In this document: piece after piece, positions 56,340-64,000 of the stretch | Layout: each line of letters starts with the position of its first letter | How positions within the stretch are numbered: position 1 is the first letter of the stretch | Assembly (NCBI GenBank): GCA_039925965.1 | Contig: JBDSXW010000026.1 | Span: forward strand, 62,001 to 126,000 | Origin: JAZKFT01 sp039925965 | GTDB taxonomy: Bacteria > Bacteroidota > Bacteroidia > Chitinophagales > Chitinophagaceae | Direction of reading: 5' to 3' | DNA length: 64,000 bases | Notes under the pieces: model-generated | What the model was told of the DNA's origin: nothing | Database searches by the model: none | The model's input: only the letters and a program-made list of their open reading frames with translations | Made by a program: the position numbers and the translations under genes

Positions 56340-56660
56340 ATGGACCTCTCTCACACTGTTTCCCTAAAAAATGGGCTATTGAATGCTGAACAACAGCAAA
56401 TTGGTTTTTCAAAAAAAATTAAGGCGGGATTGATTATTTCCTTCTGTAGTTCCATTTTTGGTTTGATTATCTGGGTATTTCTGGAAGCGAAATTTAGTAA
56501 TGGGAATAATGGAATTTGGTCATGGGTAGCTTTGCTTTCTGTAATCATTGCTCCACGGTTGGTGATGAGACGCGTGAAAACAGTTAATAAAAAAGCAATT
56601 CAAAACAAGAATAGGATCGAACAGTTAAAAAAAAGCATCATTGAGGCTGAACATAATTAA
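56340..56660 (+). CDS. Small two-helix membrane protein, unknown
   Basis: From the ATG at 56340 the protein has 106 residues; a TTG ten codons upstream is less likely. It has two membrane segments (AGLIISFCSSIFGLIIWVFL, near residue 30-50, and WSWVALLSVIIAPRLVM, near 63-80), and a basic C-terminus predicted to be helical (KTVNKKAIQNKNRIEQLKKS). No family is recognised. Both ends are charged and the protein has no conserved catalytic motif. Codon use looks ordinary, so the gene is plausible but short. Confidence 0.55.
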   Translation: MDLSHTVSLKNGLLNAEQQQIGFSKKIKAGLIISFCSSIFGLIIWVFLEAKFSNGNNGIWSWVALLSVIIAPRLVMRRVKTVNKKAIQNKNRIEQLKKSIIEAEHN

Positions 56661-56706
56661 TATCTTTCCCCCGACTTTTTTCAATACTACAGTTCCCGGC
56701 CGGCCC

Positions 56707-56737
56707 AAAAAAAACGCCAATCGTAATGATGGCGTTT
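56707..56737 (-). terminator. Intrinsic terminator after the HIT gene
   Basis: AAACGCCA and TGGCGTTT form a perfect stem; on the reverse strand it is followed by eight T. It lies 10 bp after the HIT stop. Confidence 0.9.
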
Positions 56738-56747
56738 GTAAAAATTA

Positions 56748-57137
56748 TCAAAGCTGTTCCAAAATTTTCCGTTGTATTTCCATAAATTCTTCCCTGTTTA
56801 GTTGGAGTTTTTCGTTGGTTGGCAGCATATCCTCGGTGTGCGTAATCGGCACCAGGTGGATATGGGCATGTGGCACTTCCAGCCCAATAGTGACAATGCT
56901 GACCCGGTTGCAGTCGAAGGCCTTTTCGATGGCCCTGGCGATGGGTTTTGCAAATACCAGTATTTCTGCCAGGTATTCGTCGGGCAAATCAAAAACTTTA
57001 TCTACCTCAATTTTAGGCACCACGAGCGTATGACCGTACTGTAACGGGAAAATATCCAGGAACGCAAAGAATTTATCGTTCTCAGCAATTTTATAAGCCG
57101 GTATTTCCCCGGCAATAATTTTAGAAAAGATGGTCAT
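56748..57137 (-). CDS. HIT-family nucleotide hydrolase
   Basis: The 129-residue protein has the histidine triad VPHAHIHLVPI near residue 96 and the family N-terminus TIFSKIIAGEIPAYKI with FAFLDIFPLQYGHTLVVPK. HIT proteins hydrolyse nucleoside phosphoramidates or related nucleotides. I use the ATG at 57137; a TTG sits one codon before. A repeated CTTTGTACTAAAA motif lies just upstream. Confidence 0.93.
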   Translation of the reverse strand: MTIFSKIIAGEIPAYKIAENDKFFAFLDIFPLQYGHTLVVPKIEVDKVFDLPDEYLAEILVFAKPIARAIEKAFDCNRVSIVTIGLEVPHAHIHLVPITHTEDMLPTNEKLQLNREEFMEIQRKILEQL

Positions 57138-57144
57138 CAAGAGA

Positions 57145-57172
57145 TTTTAGTACAAAGATTTTTAGTACAAAG
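57145..57172. repeat. Two direct TTTTAGTACAAAG repeats upstream of the HIT gene
   Basis: The 13-base motif occurs at 57145-57157 and 57160-57172, with a 15-base period, immediately upstream of the HIT start; part of it recurs inverted near 57232. The spacing suits a regulator on one face of the DNA or slippage; function is unknown. Confidence 0.5.
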
Positions 57173-57272
57173 TCTGGCAGTACTGAGACATTTAGAACAA
57201 TGTTTGTCTGTAAAGTGATTTTAATGGTTATGTCCCTGTACTTTGTGCTACCATCTGAATATCTATTCTGCT

Positions 57273-57743
57273 CTATATCCCTATTTCAAGAACTTTGAAT
57301 TTAATAATGCCGTTGGGTGCCTGTACTTCGGCGATATCGCCTACTACTTTGCCCAACAATCCCTTGCCGATAGGTGAAGTAATAGAAAGTTTACCAGCTT
57401 TCAGATCGGCTTCCTGTTCGCCCACCAGCTTATATTCCATTGTTTTTTTAGTAGCCAGGTTGGTAATTTTCACCCGCGTAAGGATATTCACTTTACTGGT
57501 ATCAATATCATCCGTCTCAACAATCCGCGTAATGGCTAATATGCCTTCCATGGATTTTATCTTGGCTTCCAGTATTCCCTGGTGCTCTTTCGCTGCATCA
57601 TATTCAGCGTTTTCTTTCAGGTCTCCTTTTTCACGTGCTTCGGCGATGGCATGGCTGGCTGCTGGTCGGTCCACAGCCTTCATATGCTGAAGTTCATCTT
57701 TCATTTTTTCCAGGGTCTCCCTTGTAACATAGTTGACGGTCAT
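57273..57743 (-). CDS. greA: Transcription elongation factor GreA
   Basis: The 156-residue protein has the N-terminal coiled-coil with the acidic tip EAREKGDLKENAEYDAAKEH (residues about 34-53), which inserts into the RNA polymerase channel and stimulates cleavage of backtracked RNA, and a C-terminal FKBP-like domain ending in SPIGKGLLGKVVGDIAEVQ. It is near the E. coli length of 158. Its ATG follows a strong Shine-Dalgarno sequence, and its leader contains a terminator-like hairpin and a second hairpin, suggesting transcript-level self-control (inference). Confidence 0.97.
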   Translation of the reverse strand: MTVNYVTRETLEKMKDELQHMKAVDRPAASHAIAEAREKGDLKENAEYDAAKEHQGILEAKIKSMEGILAITRIVETDDIDTSKVNILTRVKITNLATKKTMEYKLVGEQEADLKAGKLSITSPIGKGLLGKVVGDIAEVQAPNGIIKFKVLEIGI

Positions 57744-57748
57744 TTTAA

Positions 57749-57755
57749 ACCTCCT
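57749..57755 (-). promoter_or_regulatory. Strong Shine-Dalgarno sequence of greA
   Basis: The reverse strand reads AGGAGGT five bases before the ATG at 57743. Such near-perfect sites are rare in Bacteroidota, where the anti-Shine-Dalgarno is usually hidden. Confidence 0.8.
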
Positions 57756-57780
57756 TTAGATTTTCTCTTAAATAATAAAT

Positions 57781-57808
57781 AACCACAGGTAAATTCAGTT
57801 CTGTGGTT
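57781..57808 (-). promoter_or_regulatory. Second hairpin in the greA leader
   Basis: AACCACAG and CTGTGGTT are perfect inverted arms around a 12-base loop, between the terminator-like hairpin and the Shine-Dalgarno site. It could affect read-through or ribosome access. Confidence 0.5.
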
Positions 57809-57819
57809 GCGGGTGAAAC

Positions 57820-57860
57820 AAAAAAAATAACAACGCTTCCACCAGAAGATGAAAGCGTTG
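57820..57860 (-). terminator. Terminator-like hairpin in the greA leader (possible attenuator)
   Basis: On the reverse strand CAACGCTTTC pairs with GGAAGCGTTG (one wobble) around a 10-base loop, followed by TTATTTTTTTT. It starts only a few bases after the expected transcription start and lies well before greA, and no reverse-strand gene ends here. Confidence 0.65.
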
Positions 57861-57869
57861 CCATTTTTT

Positions 57870-57900
57870 CAAAGATAGCAGCCTTTGTCTTTTGAACCAA
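57870..57900 (-). promoter_or_regulatory. Promoter of greA
   Basis: The reverse strand has TTG (complement of 57898-57900), 20 bases, then TATCTTTG (57870-57877), an exact TAnnTTTG box with the usual -33 spacing. Transcription would begin near 57864, right before the leader hairpin. Confidence 0.7.
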
Positions 57901-57990
57901 CCTTTTTTTTAAGTGGCGACAACCCTTAGCGCTTACAATGCGATTAAAAATGTTAATACCCGGCTCGGGTAAAATTCTTTAACAATCTTA

Positions 57991-58016
57991 TACCACACAA
58001 AATAATAGTTGTGGTG
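57991..58016. promoter_or_regulatory. Inverted repeat upstream of the unknown gene at 58126
   Basis: ACCACA and TGTGGT form a short inverted repeat with a 12-base loop, 110 bp before the start. It may be an operator or leader hairpin. The rest of the 57901-58125 gap holds nothing that I can identify. Confidence 0.35.
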
Positions 58017-58113
58017 TTATAGTTGCTTAGTATTATAAACGATATGCCATCAGGCAAAACGGTCCCGTTGAAAAACGCGAGATTAACGGATTATTAATCA
58101 TTTTTATAAACCA

Positions 58114-58122
58114 GGGAGGTGA
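58114..58122 (+). promoter_or_regulatory. Strong Shine-Dalgarno sequence of the gene at 58126
   Basis: GGGAGGTGA lies three bases before the ATG (the GGAGGT core five to six bases away). Together with greA, this is a second strong site within 400 bp in a genome where most starts lack one. Confidence 0.75.
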
Positions 58123-58125
58123 CAC

Positions 58126-58644
58126 ATGAACAATCAGACTTTAGACTATTCCAAACAGAAAAAAGGTAAAAAGATTCTTATTTCAGAAGAGCAGGATGGT
58201 ATGATTATTTGGCTTGGGAACAATGATGTGATCAGGAAATCAGCGGGACAGGTATTTTACAATCATTCAGACGCACAGGTAGAAAGTGTGGCAGTCTTAC
58301 CTCAAATAGCACTCCCAGGCAGTAAGCTCATGATGGAATTATACGCTTTTGATGTTACGCTAAAGAAATGGGGCGATAAAATAGCTTCCATTGAAAAATT
58401 AGTGCAGCACGGCGATTGTGAGGAATGGTTGTTCTTTTCTTTCGAAAACCAAAACTTGAAACCTGGCCAATGGTATGGTTTCAAACTTATTTGTAACGAA
58501 GGTCAGGTTGCCGTGGCCGAAGGGATGCACAAACAAACTGACATCATCACTAAAAGCATGCAATGGACAGCTGCTCATGGCCATGACGCCGGTCATTTTC
58601 ACAACGATTTTCATTTAGCATATATGGTGGCCCTTGCGGCGTGA
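58126..58644 (+). CDS. Unknown soluble protein with His/Asp-rich tail
   Basis: The 172-residue protein has no signal peptide or membrane helix. The N-terminus is basic (YSKQKKGKKILISE), the middle is beta-rich (MIIWLGNNDVIRKSAGQVFY, KLMMELYAFDVTLKKWGD, WYGFKLICNEGQVAVAEG), and the C-terminus carries AAHGHDAGHFHNDFHLAY with six His and two Asp, a possible metal-binding tail. I do not recognise a family. It has a strong Shine-Dalgarno sequence, its own leader and a terminator, so it is a single-gene unit divergent from greA. No function can be given from the sequence. Confidence 0.75.
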   Translation: MNNQTLDYSKQKKGKKILISEEQDGMIIWLGNNDVIRKSAGQVFYNHSDAQVESVAVLPQIALPGSKLMMELYAFDVTLKKWGDKIASIEKLVQHGDCEEWLFFSFENQNLKPGQWYGFKLICNEGQVAVAEGMHKQTDIITKSMQWTAAHGHDAGHFHNDFHLAYMVALAA

Positions 58645-58671
58645 AAACTAGTCATTAGGTCTTTTTTAGTT

Positions 58672-58702
58672 AAGTCAATCTGTAACCGGGTTGACTTTTT
58701 TG
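58672..58702 (+). terminator. Intrinsic terminator after the gene at 58126
   Basis: AAGTCAA and TTGACTT pair around 12 bases and are followed by a T run, 27 bp after the stop. Confidence 0.75.
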
Positions 58703-58800
58703 TGCGTGACATAAATAGGCTGGCATATACTTGGCGAGGTAATACCGAAATAGATACAAAATAACCGGCTATAACGAATGACCGGTAAGTTACGAAATGA

Positions 58801-59742
58801 CTATTGAAGCACATTCGCCTTCTCCAGTTTGTCCAATATCACCGCCGCCATTTTGTAAAGGGCTTCGAAGCTGTAGCCAGCGATATGCGGCGTAATGATC
58901 ACGTTGGGTTGCGACACTAAAAAGTCGAGTAGTTGTTCTTCCTGGAAGGTGTAGCTATCCAGCTTTTCATTTTCCAGCACATCCAGACCCGCAGCGGCGA
59001 TCAGTTTATCTTCCAGAGCGTTGCAGACGGCGCCGGTATCCATTATTTTACCACGGCAGGTATTCAGGAAAATGGGTTGCTCTTTGCAACGGTTAAAAAA
59101 TTCCTCATTGACCATATGCCGGGTTTCGGCGGTCAAAGGCACATGAAAACTGATCACTTTGCAGTACCTACAAATTTGCTCTAGGGATGCCTCCTTGATA
59201 TAATCATTGCCAAAATCGCGTTTGTATTTATCGAATGCCAGCACGGTTACACCAAATGGCTCAAGGAGTTTTGCGAAAGCCTGTCCGGTATTGCCAAAGC
59301 CGATGATCCCCACCGTTTTGCCGCTTAGTTCGGTTCCGCGGTTGGCATCCCGCAACCATTTGCCTTCCTTTACTTCTGCAAAACTGCTACAGATCTTATT
59401 TAGCAGGTTGAGCAACAAACCCAGGGTATGCTCGGCCACAGCATTCCGGTTGCCTTCTGGGCTGCTGAGCACGGTGATACCTTTGCTTTCCGCATAGGGT
59501 ACATCGATCAGTTCCAGACCGCTGCCCAATCTACCAATCCATTTTAATGACGGAGCCGAATCTATCAGGGCCTTATCTATCGTTAACCTGGTAGTTACAA
59601 GGATCCCAACAACAGCATCCATCCTGGTTTTCAATTGCTCGTACCGAATCATCGGTTCATATACTACTTCATAATTCCTTTTCTCCAGCGCATCGATCAG
59701 GTATTGGTGCACTTTGGCGGTAATGATAACCTGCTGTTTCAT
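58801..59742 (-). CDS. D-isomer-specific 2-hydroxyacid dehydrogenase
   Basis: From the ATG at 59742 the protein has 313 residues; an upstream ATG at 59781 adds 13 residues without family support. It has the NAD-binding Rossmann motif VGIIGFGNTGQAFAKL, the catalytic Arg in NTCRGKIMDTGA, and the catalytic His in ITPHIAGYS near residue 290. The N- and C-terminal halves form the substrate domain. The family includes phosphoglycerate, glyoxylate/hydroxypyruvate and D-lactate-type enzymes; the sequence is closest to the phosphoglycerate-dehydrogenase-like group without the ACT domain. It is downstream of rsmA on the same strand. Confidence 0.9.
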   Translation of the reverse strand: MKQQVIITAKVHQYLIDALEKRNYEVVYEPMIRYEQLKTRMDAVVGILVTTRLTIDKALIDSAPSLKWIGRLGSGLELIDVPYAESKGITVLSSPEGNRNAVAEHTLGLLLNLLNKICSSFAEVKEGKWLRDANRGTELSGKTVGIIGFGNTGQAFAKLLEPFGVTVLAFDKYKRDFGNDYIKEASLEQICRYCKVISFHVPLTAETRHMVNEEFFNRCKEQPIFLNTCRGKIMDTGAVCNALEDKLIAAAGLDVLENEKLDSYTFQEEQLLDFLVSQPNVIITPHIAGYSFEALYKMAAVILDKLEKANVLQ

Positions 59743-59836
59743 GTTAGAATATTGTAAGTGCTGGTTGGTGATACGATGCATTTTTCTTTCATCAGGAACG
59801 GGAACAGGGAAATCCGTGCGGCTTGTATGGTCTGGG

Positions 59837-60586
59837 TCAGATCATTTTGAAGCTAAGGGCTGCAAAGTCTTCTTTTGTAAGCTGTTCTGCTCTTTTATTA
59901 AAAATTTCGTCTTTCAGCGTGGCTTCATCAAAAAGGCCTTTTACAGCATTGCGAAGCATTTTTCGCCGCTGGTTAAAAGCGGTTTTTACAAGCACTTTAA
60001 AAGCACGGTCGCTTTTAACAAGTAGTACCGTAGCGGCACGGGTTAAACGGATAACCCCGCTCATTACTTTGGGGGGCGGGTTGAAACTTTCGGGCGGCAC
60101 ATCAAACAGGTACTCCACATCGTAAAATGCCTGAATCAGAACGCTGATTACTCCATAAATCTTACTACCGGCAGGGGCCGCCACACGCATACCCACCTCC
60201 TTTTGAAACATGCCTATTACCATGTCCACCTGGTCTTTCCAATCGATGGCTTTAAAAAGGATCTCGGTGGAAATATTGTATGGAAAATTGCCAATGATGG
60301 CAAAATGCCCTTCAAAAGGAGGGTCAATATGCAGAAAATTTTTATGAATGATCTTACCGCTGCTGTGCGGGAACTGTTTTGGCAGCAACGCTACTTTCTC
60401 ATCATCCAGCTCTACTGCCTTAAAATCAATATCCGGCAACACCAGTAAATGTCTGGTGAGGGCGCCGCCTCCCGGACCCACCTCCAGCAACTGGCTAATA
60501 TTTTGCTTTCCCAATGCTGCCACTATTTTCCCAACTATGGCTTCATCTTTCAGAAAATGCTGGCCCAGCGACTTTTTTAATACCAC
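59837..60586 (-). CDS. rsmA: 16S rRNA dimethyladenosine transferase RsmA (KsgA)
   Basis: The 249-residue protein begins at a GTG with LKKSLGQHFLKDEAIVGKI, has the SAM-binding LLEVGPGGGALTRHLL and the catalytic IGNFPYNISTEIL (NFPY) motif. It dimethylates two adjacent adenosines in helix 45 of 16S rRNA during 30S assembly. Length and motifs are normal. It diverges from pdxA; in E. coli the two genes share an operon, so the neighbourhood is partly conserved. Confidence 0.97.
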   Translation of the reverse strand: MVLKKSLGQHFLKDEAIVGKIVAALGKQNISQLLEVGPGGGALTRHLLVLPDIDFKAVELDDEKVALLPKQFPHSSGKIIHKNFLHIDPPFEGHFAIIGNFPYNISTEILFKAIDWKDQVDMVIGMFQKEVGMRVAAPAGSKIYGVISVLIQAFYDVEYLFDVPPESFNPPPKVMSGVIRLTRAATVLLVKSDRAFKVLVKTAFNQRRKMLRNAVKGLFDEATLKDEIFNKRAEQLTKEDFAALSFKMI

Positions 60587-60803
60587 GATAATTCAATTGA
60601 TTGCTGCAAAGATGCTGTAAAGGCAGTAAAGCAGTAGCGGATAACTAAAACGCTTTTTCTTAAAAAGTGTATAACCCTTTAAACACCTATACCTTGCCGA
60701 CCTAAACTTCTGAACATCCAAAAATCTCCACCCTAAACTTCTAAACTGTCCGAAGATTCTATAACATCCAAATCATTTACTTTTACGGCTTATCAGGTAT
60801 ATT

Positions 60804-61895
60804 ATGAGCGACACTTCAAAACCCATTATTGGTTTCACAAGCGGTGATCTTAATGGGATTGGTCTTGAATTAATTATAAAATCGCTGAGCGATACCCGCA
60901 TCCTGGAGCATTGCGCACCAGTGGTGTTTGCCAGTAACAAAAGCATCAATTTTTACCGCAAGGTATTGCCCGATGTCAATTTTGTGTATCAGAGCGTCAA
61001 AGATTTTTCCAGGGTAAACAATAAAATGGTAAATGTTATCAATTGCTGGGAGGAAGAAGTACAGATTACACCCGGCGTGTTGAACGAAATTGGCGGCGAT
61101 TATGGGCGCCGAAGCCTGGTGGCCGCGGTAGACGCTTTGAAGGCCGGCCACATACAAGGCCTTGTCACAGCACCTGTTCATAAAAAAAACATCTACTCCG
61201 ACAGTTTCGCTTATACTGGTCACACGCCGTATTTAAAAGCGGCATTTGAAGCCAAAGATATAGTGATGTTAATGGTAGCTTCTAATATGCGGGTGGGCCT
61301 CGTTACAGAACATGTGCCAGTAGCAGAAATACCAAAATACATTACTAAAGAAGCAATACTGAGTAAGCTGAGGATCATGCAGGATTCGATTGCCCGGGAT
61401 TTTGGAGTAGACAAGCCAAAATTAGCCGTCCTCGGACTTAACCCCCACGCAGGCGATGAAGGACTTATTGGAACAGAAGAGGAAATGATCATTAAACCGC
61501 TTATCAAAGAGGCAAAAGAAAAAAATATGCAGGTTTTTGGCCCGTTCAGTGCTGATGCGTTCTTTGCCCGCGGTCAATATGAAAAGTTCGATGGTGTGCT
61601 CGCCATGTACCACGATCAGGGTCTGATCCCCTTTAAATCGCTCGCCTTGGGCGAAGGGGTAAATTTTACCGCAGGTATTTCAGGCATCCGCACATCCCCC
61701 GACCACGGTACTGCATTTGATATTGCCGGCAAAGGAATCGCGGACACCGCCTCTTTTTTAGCAGCTATTTTTGGATGCCTCGATATTATTGTACAACGAG
61801 ATTTTTATGAAACAAACCGGGCAAATCCTTTAAAGAAAACCAATCAGCGCACTATTGATGCGGTAGCGGAGAAGCCGGTGGTGTTGCCAGATTAA
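60804..61895 (+). CDS. pdxA: 4-hydroxythreonine-4-phosphate dehydrogenase
   Basis: The 363-residue protein has the PdxA metal-binding histidines in YTGHTPYLKAAF, MYHDQGLIPFK and RTSPDHGTAFDIAGKG, with ITSGDLNGIGLE-like opening IGFTSGDLNGIGLELI. It oxidises 4-phosphohydroxy-L-threonine in pyridoxal phosphate synthesis. It is somewhat longer than the E. coli enzyme (329). It diverges from rsmA across a 217-bp gap that contains a repeated CCTAAACTTCT motif. Confidence 0.95.
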   Translation: MSDTSKPIIGFTSGDLNGIGLELIIKSLSDTRILEHCAPVVFASNKSINFYRKVLPDVNFVYQSVKDFSRVNNKMVNVINCWEEEVQITPGVLNEIGGDYGRRSLVAAVDALKAGHIQGLVTAPVHKKNIYSDSFAYTGHTPYLKAAFEAKDIVMLMVASNMRVGLVTEHVPVAEIPKYITKEAILSKLRIMQDSIARDFGVDKPKLAVLGLNPHAGDEGLIGTEEEMIIKPLIKEAKEKNMQVFGPFSADAFFARGQYEKFDGVLAMYHDQGLIPFKSLALGEGVNFTAGISGIRTSPDHGTAFDIAGKGIADTASFLAAIFGCLDIIVQRDFYETNRANPLKKTNQRTIDAVAEKPVVLPD

Positions 61896-61934
61896 TATGC
61901 CGGTATTTATGACAACGCCTGAACATCCTCGCTG

Positions 61935-63080
61935 TTAACAAAGCTCACTTTTGCGATAGAGTTTTTCGCCCTTCATGATGGGTCTGCTTTTTGACCCGGA
62001 TTCACTAGAGAAGGTGTCGTCGTTGGCCAGCCTTCGGTAGTAGGCAATGGTAGCGGCGGCACATACGGTCAATTCAACTTCTGTAACAACGTCGGGGCCA
62101 TTGCTTTTACCGTTGTCCCCGTTTAATATCTCAACTAATTTTTCAGCCAACCTTTCTTTACTCCAGTCGGGGGATACAAAAGATGGCGTTACATTTTTTA
62201 ATCGGTCTACTGCATCCCCTGAGTCGGTGGTAACTACTGGCAGGCCACAGGCCAGTGATTCCTTAATCGAATTATTTGAACCTTCGTGCAGGGATGTAAG
62301 CAATAAGGCATCTGCGGCATTGTAGTACCAAACCGTTTGACGATGCGGAATATTATTGACCACCATGAGTTTTGCCGTAGGTATCTTCACTTTCACCAAC
62401 GCGAAAACCGCCTCGGCCAGAGGAAAATTCTTGACAAAGCTGGTGTTGTTAAAAAAGAGTACGATGGGATCAGTCAGTGGCCAATGCAAATGTTCACGGG
62501 CGGATTGTTTTTCAATCAAGAAGAACTTTGTTAGGTCCACCCCTTCTGGTATCACTTCTACCTTGTGCCTGTTCTTTTTCCAGACTTTATTCTTCATCTT
62601 CTCAGACATTACGATTACCCCATCAGCGTAATAACAGGTAAGCTGGCTGAAAAACGAAAGAACCTTGCCAAAAAGAGTCTTGCTTCCATTTCGGTTATAG
62701 CTGCCATGCAAATCGCTGCCGAGCAGTGTGACCACAAATACGGCAGGGCAAAATAAAGACGCCAGTAAACTGCTTAATCCCCCCCAGTATAAGTTCACAA
62801 TGGCTACCTTATTTTCTTTTACAATTTTCCGAATGGCCAAGGTTCCTTTGATCAGGTTGAATATCGATTTCCGATGCGTATAGTAATAGTAATGAACGTC
62901 AATGCCCTCCTGCGCTGCTATAGCGTCTCTTGTTTGGGTGCTGTTAATATATTTTGAGCTGTTAAGTTTCAATATCCCTTTCGTAAGGGTCATTTCATGC
63001 GAAAAATTATTGTTGTTTTGGGTATCTTCAGATCGGGTATAGGGCACACCGGCCTGCACAATTAATACTTTCATAGACAT
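61935..63080 (-). CDS. Glycosyltransferase family 4 protein
   Basis: The 381-residue cytoplasmic protein has two Rossmann-like halves. The N-half contains MKVLIVQAGVPYTRSED and LLGSDLHGSYN; the C-half contains ADALLLTSLHEGSNNSIKES with the EX7E motif and CGLPVVTTDSGDAVD, typical of GT4 retaining transferases. It probably adds a sugar from a nucleotide donor to an envelope polysaccharide or lipid. No other glycan genes are adjacent, so the pathway is unknown. Confidence 0.88.
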   Translation of the reverse strand: MSMKVLIVQAGVPYTRSEDTQNNNNFSHEMTLTKGILKLNSSKYINSTQTRDAIAAQEGIDVHYYYYTHRKSIFNLIKGTLAIRKIVKENKVAIVNLYWGGLSSLLASLFCPAVFVVTLLGSDLHGSYNRNGSKTLFGKVLSFFSQLTCYYADGVIVMSEKMKNKVWKKNRHKVEVIPEGVDLTKFFLIEKQSAREHLHWPLTDPIVLFFNNTSFVKNFPLAEAVFALVKVKIPTAKLMVVNNIPHRQTVWYYNAADALLLTSLHEGSNNSIKESLACGLPVVTTDSGDAVDRLKNVTPSFVSPDWSKERLAEKLVEILNGDNGKSNGPDVVTEVELTVCAAATIAYYRRLANDDTFSSESGSKSRPIMKGEKLYRKSELC

Positions 63081-63319
63081 CTATTTGGAGGCACAAAACT
63101 AAAGGAATAGCAACAAACAAACCAACGCCTTTAAAACAATTCATCTCTAAAACCAAAACAGGTCACTCAATTTTCCTGCACAAAAATGGGCCAAAGAGGA
63201 AACTGCGTTAACCAAAAAAGATCAGAAATTTAGTAAGTATCACCTAAATTCTAACAAAAAAACCACGAAGGGGTAGTTCATTACCCATCCATTAAAGGCC
63301 CCTTTCCCGGCTCAGTCTT

Positions 63320-64000
63320 TTAATTAAAAAAACTGTCCTGCACACCTTTATTTATTATGTACGATTGGTAATTAATTTCTACTCTGCCTTTTTTGTCCTT
63401 TAATTTATCCAGGTTTGGGCGCTCGCCATCGTCAAACTCAAGGGTAACTCCTTTAGGTAGTTTATAATCTTTAGTATTGAAGCTGAAGATCATTTTATCA
63501 GGCAATGCCGATTCTGCCCATTTGCCGTAGGTCATTTCCACATCATAAGTGCCATTTTCTTTGGTGGTGGTCGTGGCTTTTCTTATCAGCAAGGTAATGG
63601 GATCGATATACAGCGTGGTGAGCACGACGTCGCTGGCTTCGCTGACTGGCAACAGTTTCACCACTTTAACCATAGTCCCACTTACTGTACTGCTACCGGC
63701 ATCAAGCGCCACGTAACTGTTGCCGGTTAAAACATTCTGCATGTTTACGCTTACACCGCCTTTCGGCATGATCGAGATGCCCTTTTCTTTACTGATGCGG
63801 AATTTATTAGGTTTTTTAAAATAAATATTTACGGTGGCTACCGGCACTTTTAAGAAGGCAACATCCGTTTTCATTTTCCCGGTGGCTGCATAGTCATTCA
63901 CTTTATCCAGTTTCGCCTTTACCTGTTTTACCAGCGCCATAGCATCCTGGCTATAAGCTGTCATCAATAATACTTGTGATACCGTTAAAAGTAATATTAT
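63320..64000 (-). CDS. LolA-like outer-membrane lipoprotein-sorting protein, partial (N-terminus off the right edge)
   Basis: The reverse frame is open from the right edge to the stop at 63320; the first codons in the window already encode the hydrophobic core of a signal peptide (IILLLTVSQVLLMTAYSQ), so the true start is outside. The mature part (DAMALVKQVKAKLDKVNDYAATG-like start, MKTDVAFLKVPVATVNIYFK, KPNKFRISKEKG and YIDPITLLIRKATTTT) resembles the incomplete beta-barrel of LolA/DUF2092-type proteins that carry lipid or lipoproteins in the periplasm. Assignment is moderate because this fold is shared by many proteins. Confidence 0.75.
   Translation of the reverse strand: MILLLTVSQVLLMTAYSQDAMALVKQVKAKLDKVNDYAATGKMKTDVAFLKVPVATVNIYFKKPNKFRISKEKGISIMPKGGVSVNMQNVLTGNSYVALDAGSSTVSGTMVKVVKLLPVSEASDVVLTTLYIDPITLLIRKATTTTKENGTYDVEMTYGKWAESALPDKMIFSFNTKDYKLPKGVTLEFDDGERPNLDKLKDKKGRVEINYQSYIINKGVQDSFFN

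Overview
The window comes from a Bacteroidota chromosome, most likely a Chitinophagaceae-type soil or plant-associated polysaccharide degrader. The support is a SusC/SusD pair, many secreted glycosidases and lyases, TAnnTTTG-type -7 promoter boxes, and starts that mostly lack Shine-Dalgarno sequences. The family-level placement is inference.

Region 1 (1-27866, all on the reverse strand) is a pectin-type polysaccharide utilization locus. In transcription order it holds a Gfo/Idh/MocA oxidoreductase, a PL1 pectate lyase, an unclassified TIM-barrel glycosidase (possible uronidase), a GH28 polygalacturonase, a GH95 enzyme with an inserted domain, two GH2 enzymes (one with a malectin-like domain), a DUF3826 protein with its own promoter, SusC, SusD, two tandem PL1 lyases, and a beta-helix protein cut by the left edge. 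Lyases and GH28 would cut the galacturonan backbone, SusC/SusD import fragments, and GH2/GH95/uronidase trim side groups. No PUL regulator is visible. Two copies of a 105-bp palindromic element lie at 1348 and 28075.

Region 2 (28395-34265, reverse strand) is a tight six-gene operon: MaoC-type hydratase, a solute-binding-protein-fold protein without signal peptide, two paralogous CaiB/BaiF CoA-transferases, an L-fucono/L-rhamnonolactonase-type amidohydrolase and a RhaT-type sugar permease. A perfect 18-bp palindrome lies just downstream of a candidate promoter. It looks like a CoA-dependent deoxysugar or sugar-acid pathway and is the best candidate here for an undescribed system.

Region 3 (35254-41741) has a DctA-type symporter, an SGNH hydrolase, decayed remnants of two GH30 genes, a GH3-beta-lactamase fusion, and repeat-rich spacers.

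Region 4 (41933-64000) is mostly housekeeping: peptidases M13, M28 and S9, guanylate kinase, a BAX inhibitor-1 protein, a polysaccharide deacetylase, HflX, a DUF3108 protein with a flippase-like membrane protein, RuvC, a GNAT acetyltransferase, a HIT protein, GreA, a 2-hydroxyacid dehydrogenase, RsmA, PdxA, a glycosyltransferase and a LolA-like protein cut by the right edge. The greA leader carries a promoter, a terminator-like hairpin, a second hairpin and an unusually strong Shine-Dalgarno sequence, which suggests attenuation. No rRNA, tRNA, CRISPR array, insertion sequence or prophage gene was seen.
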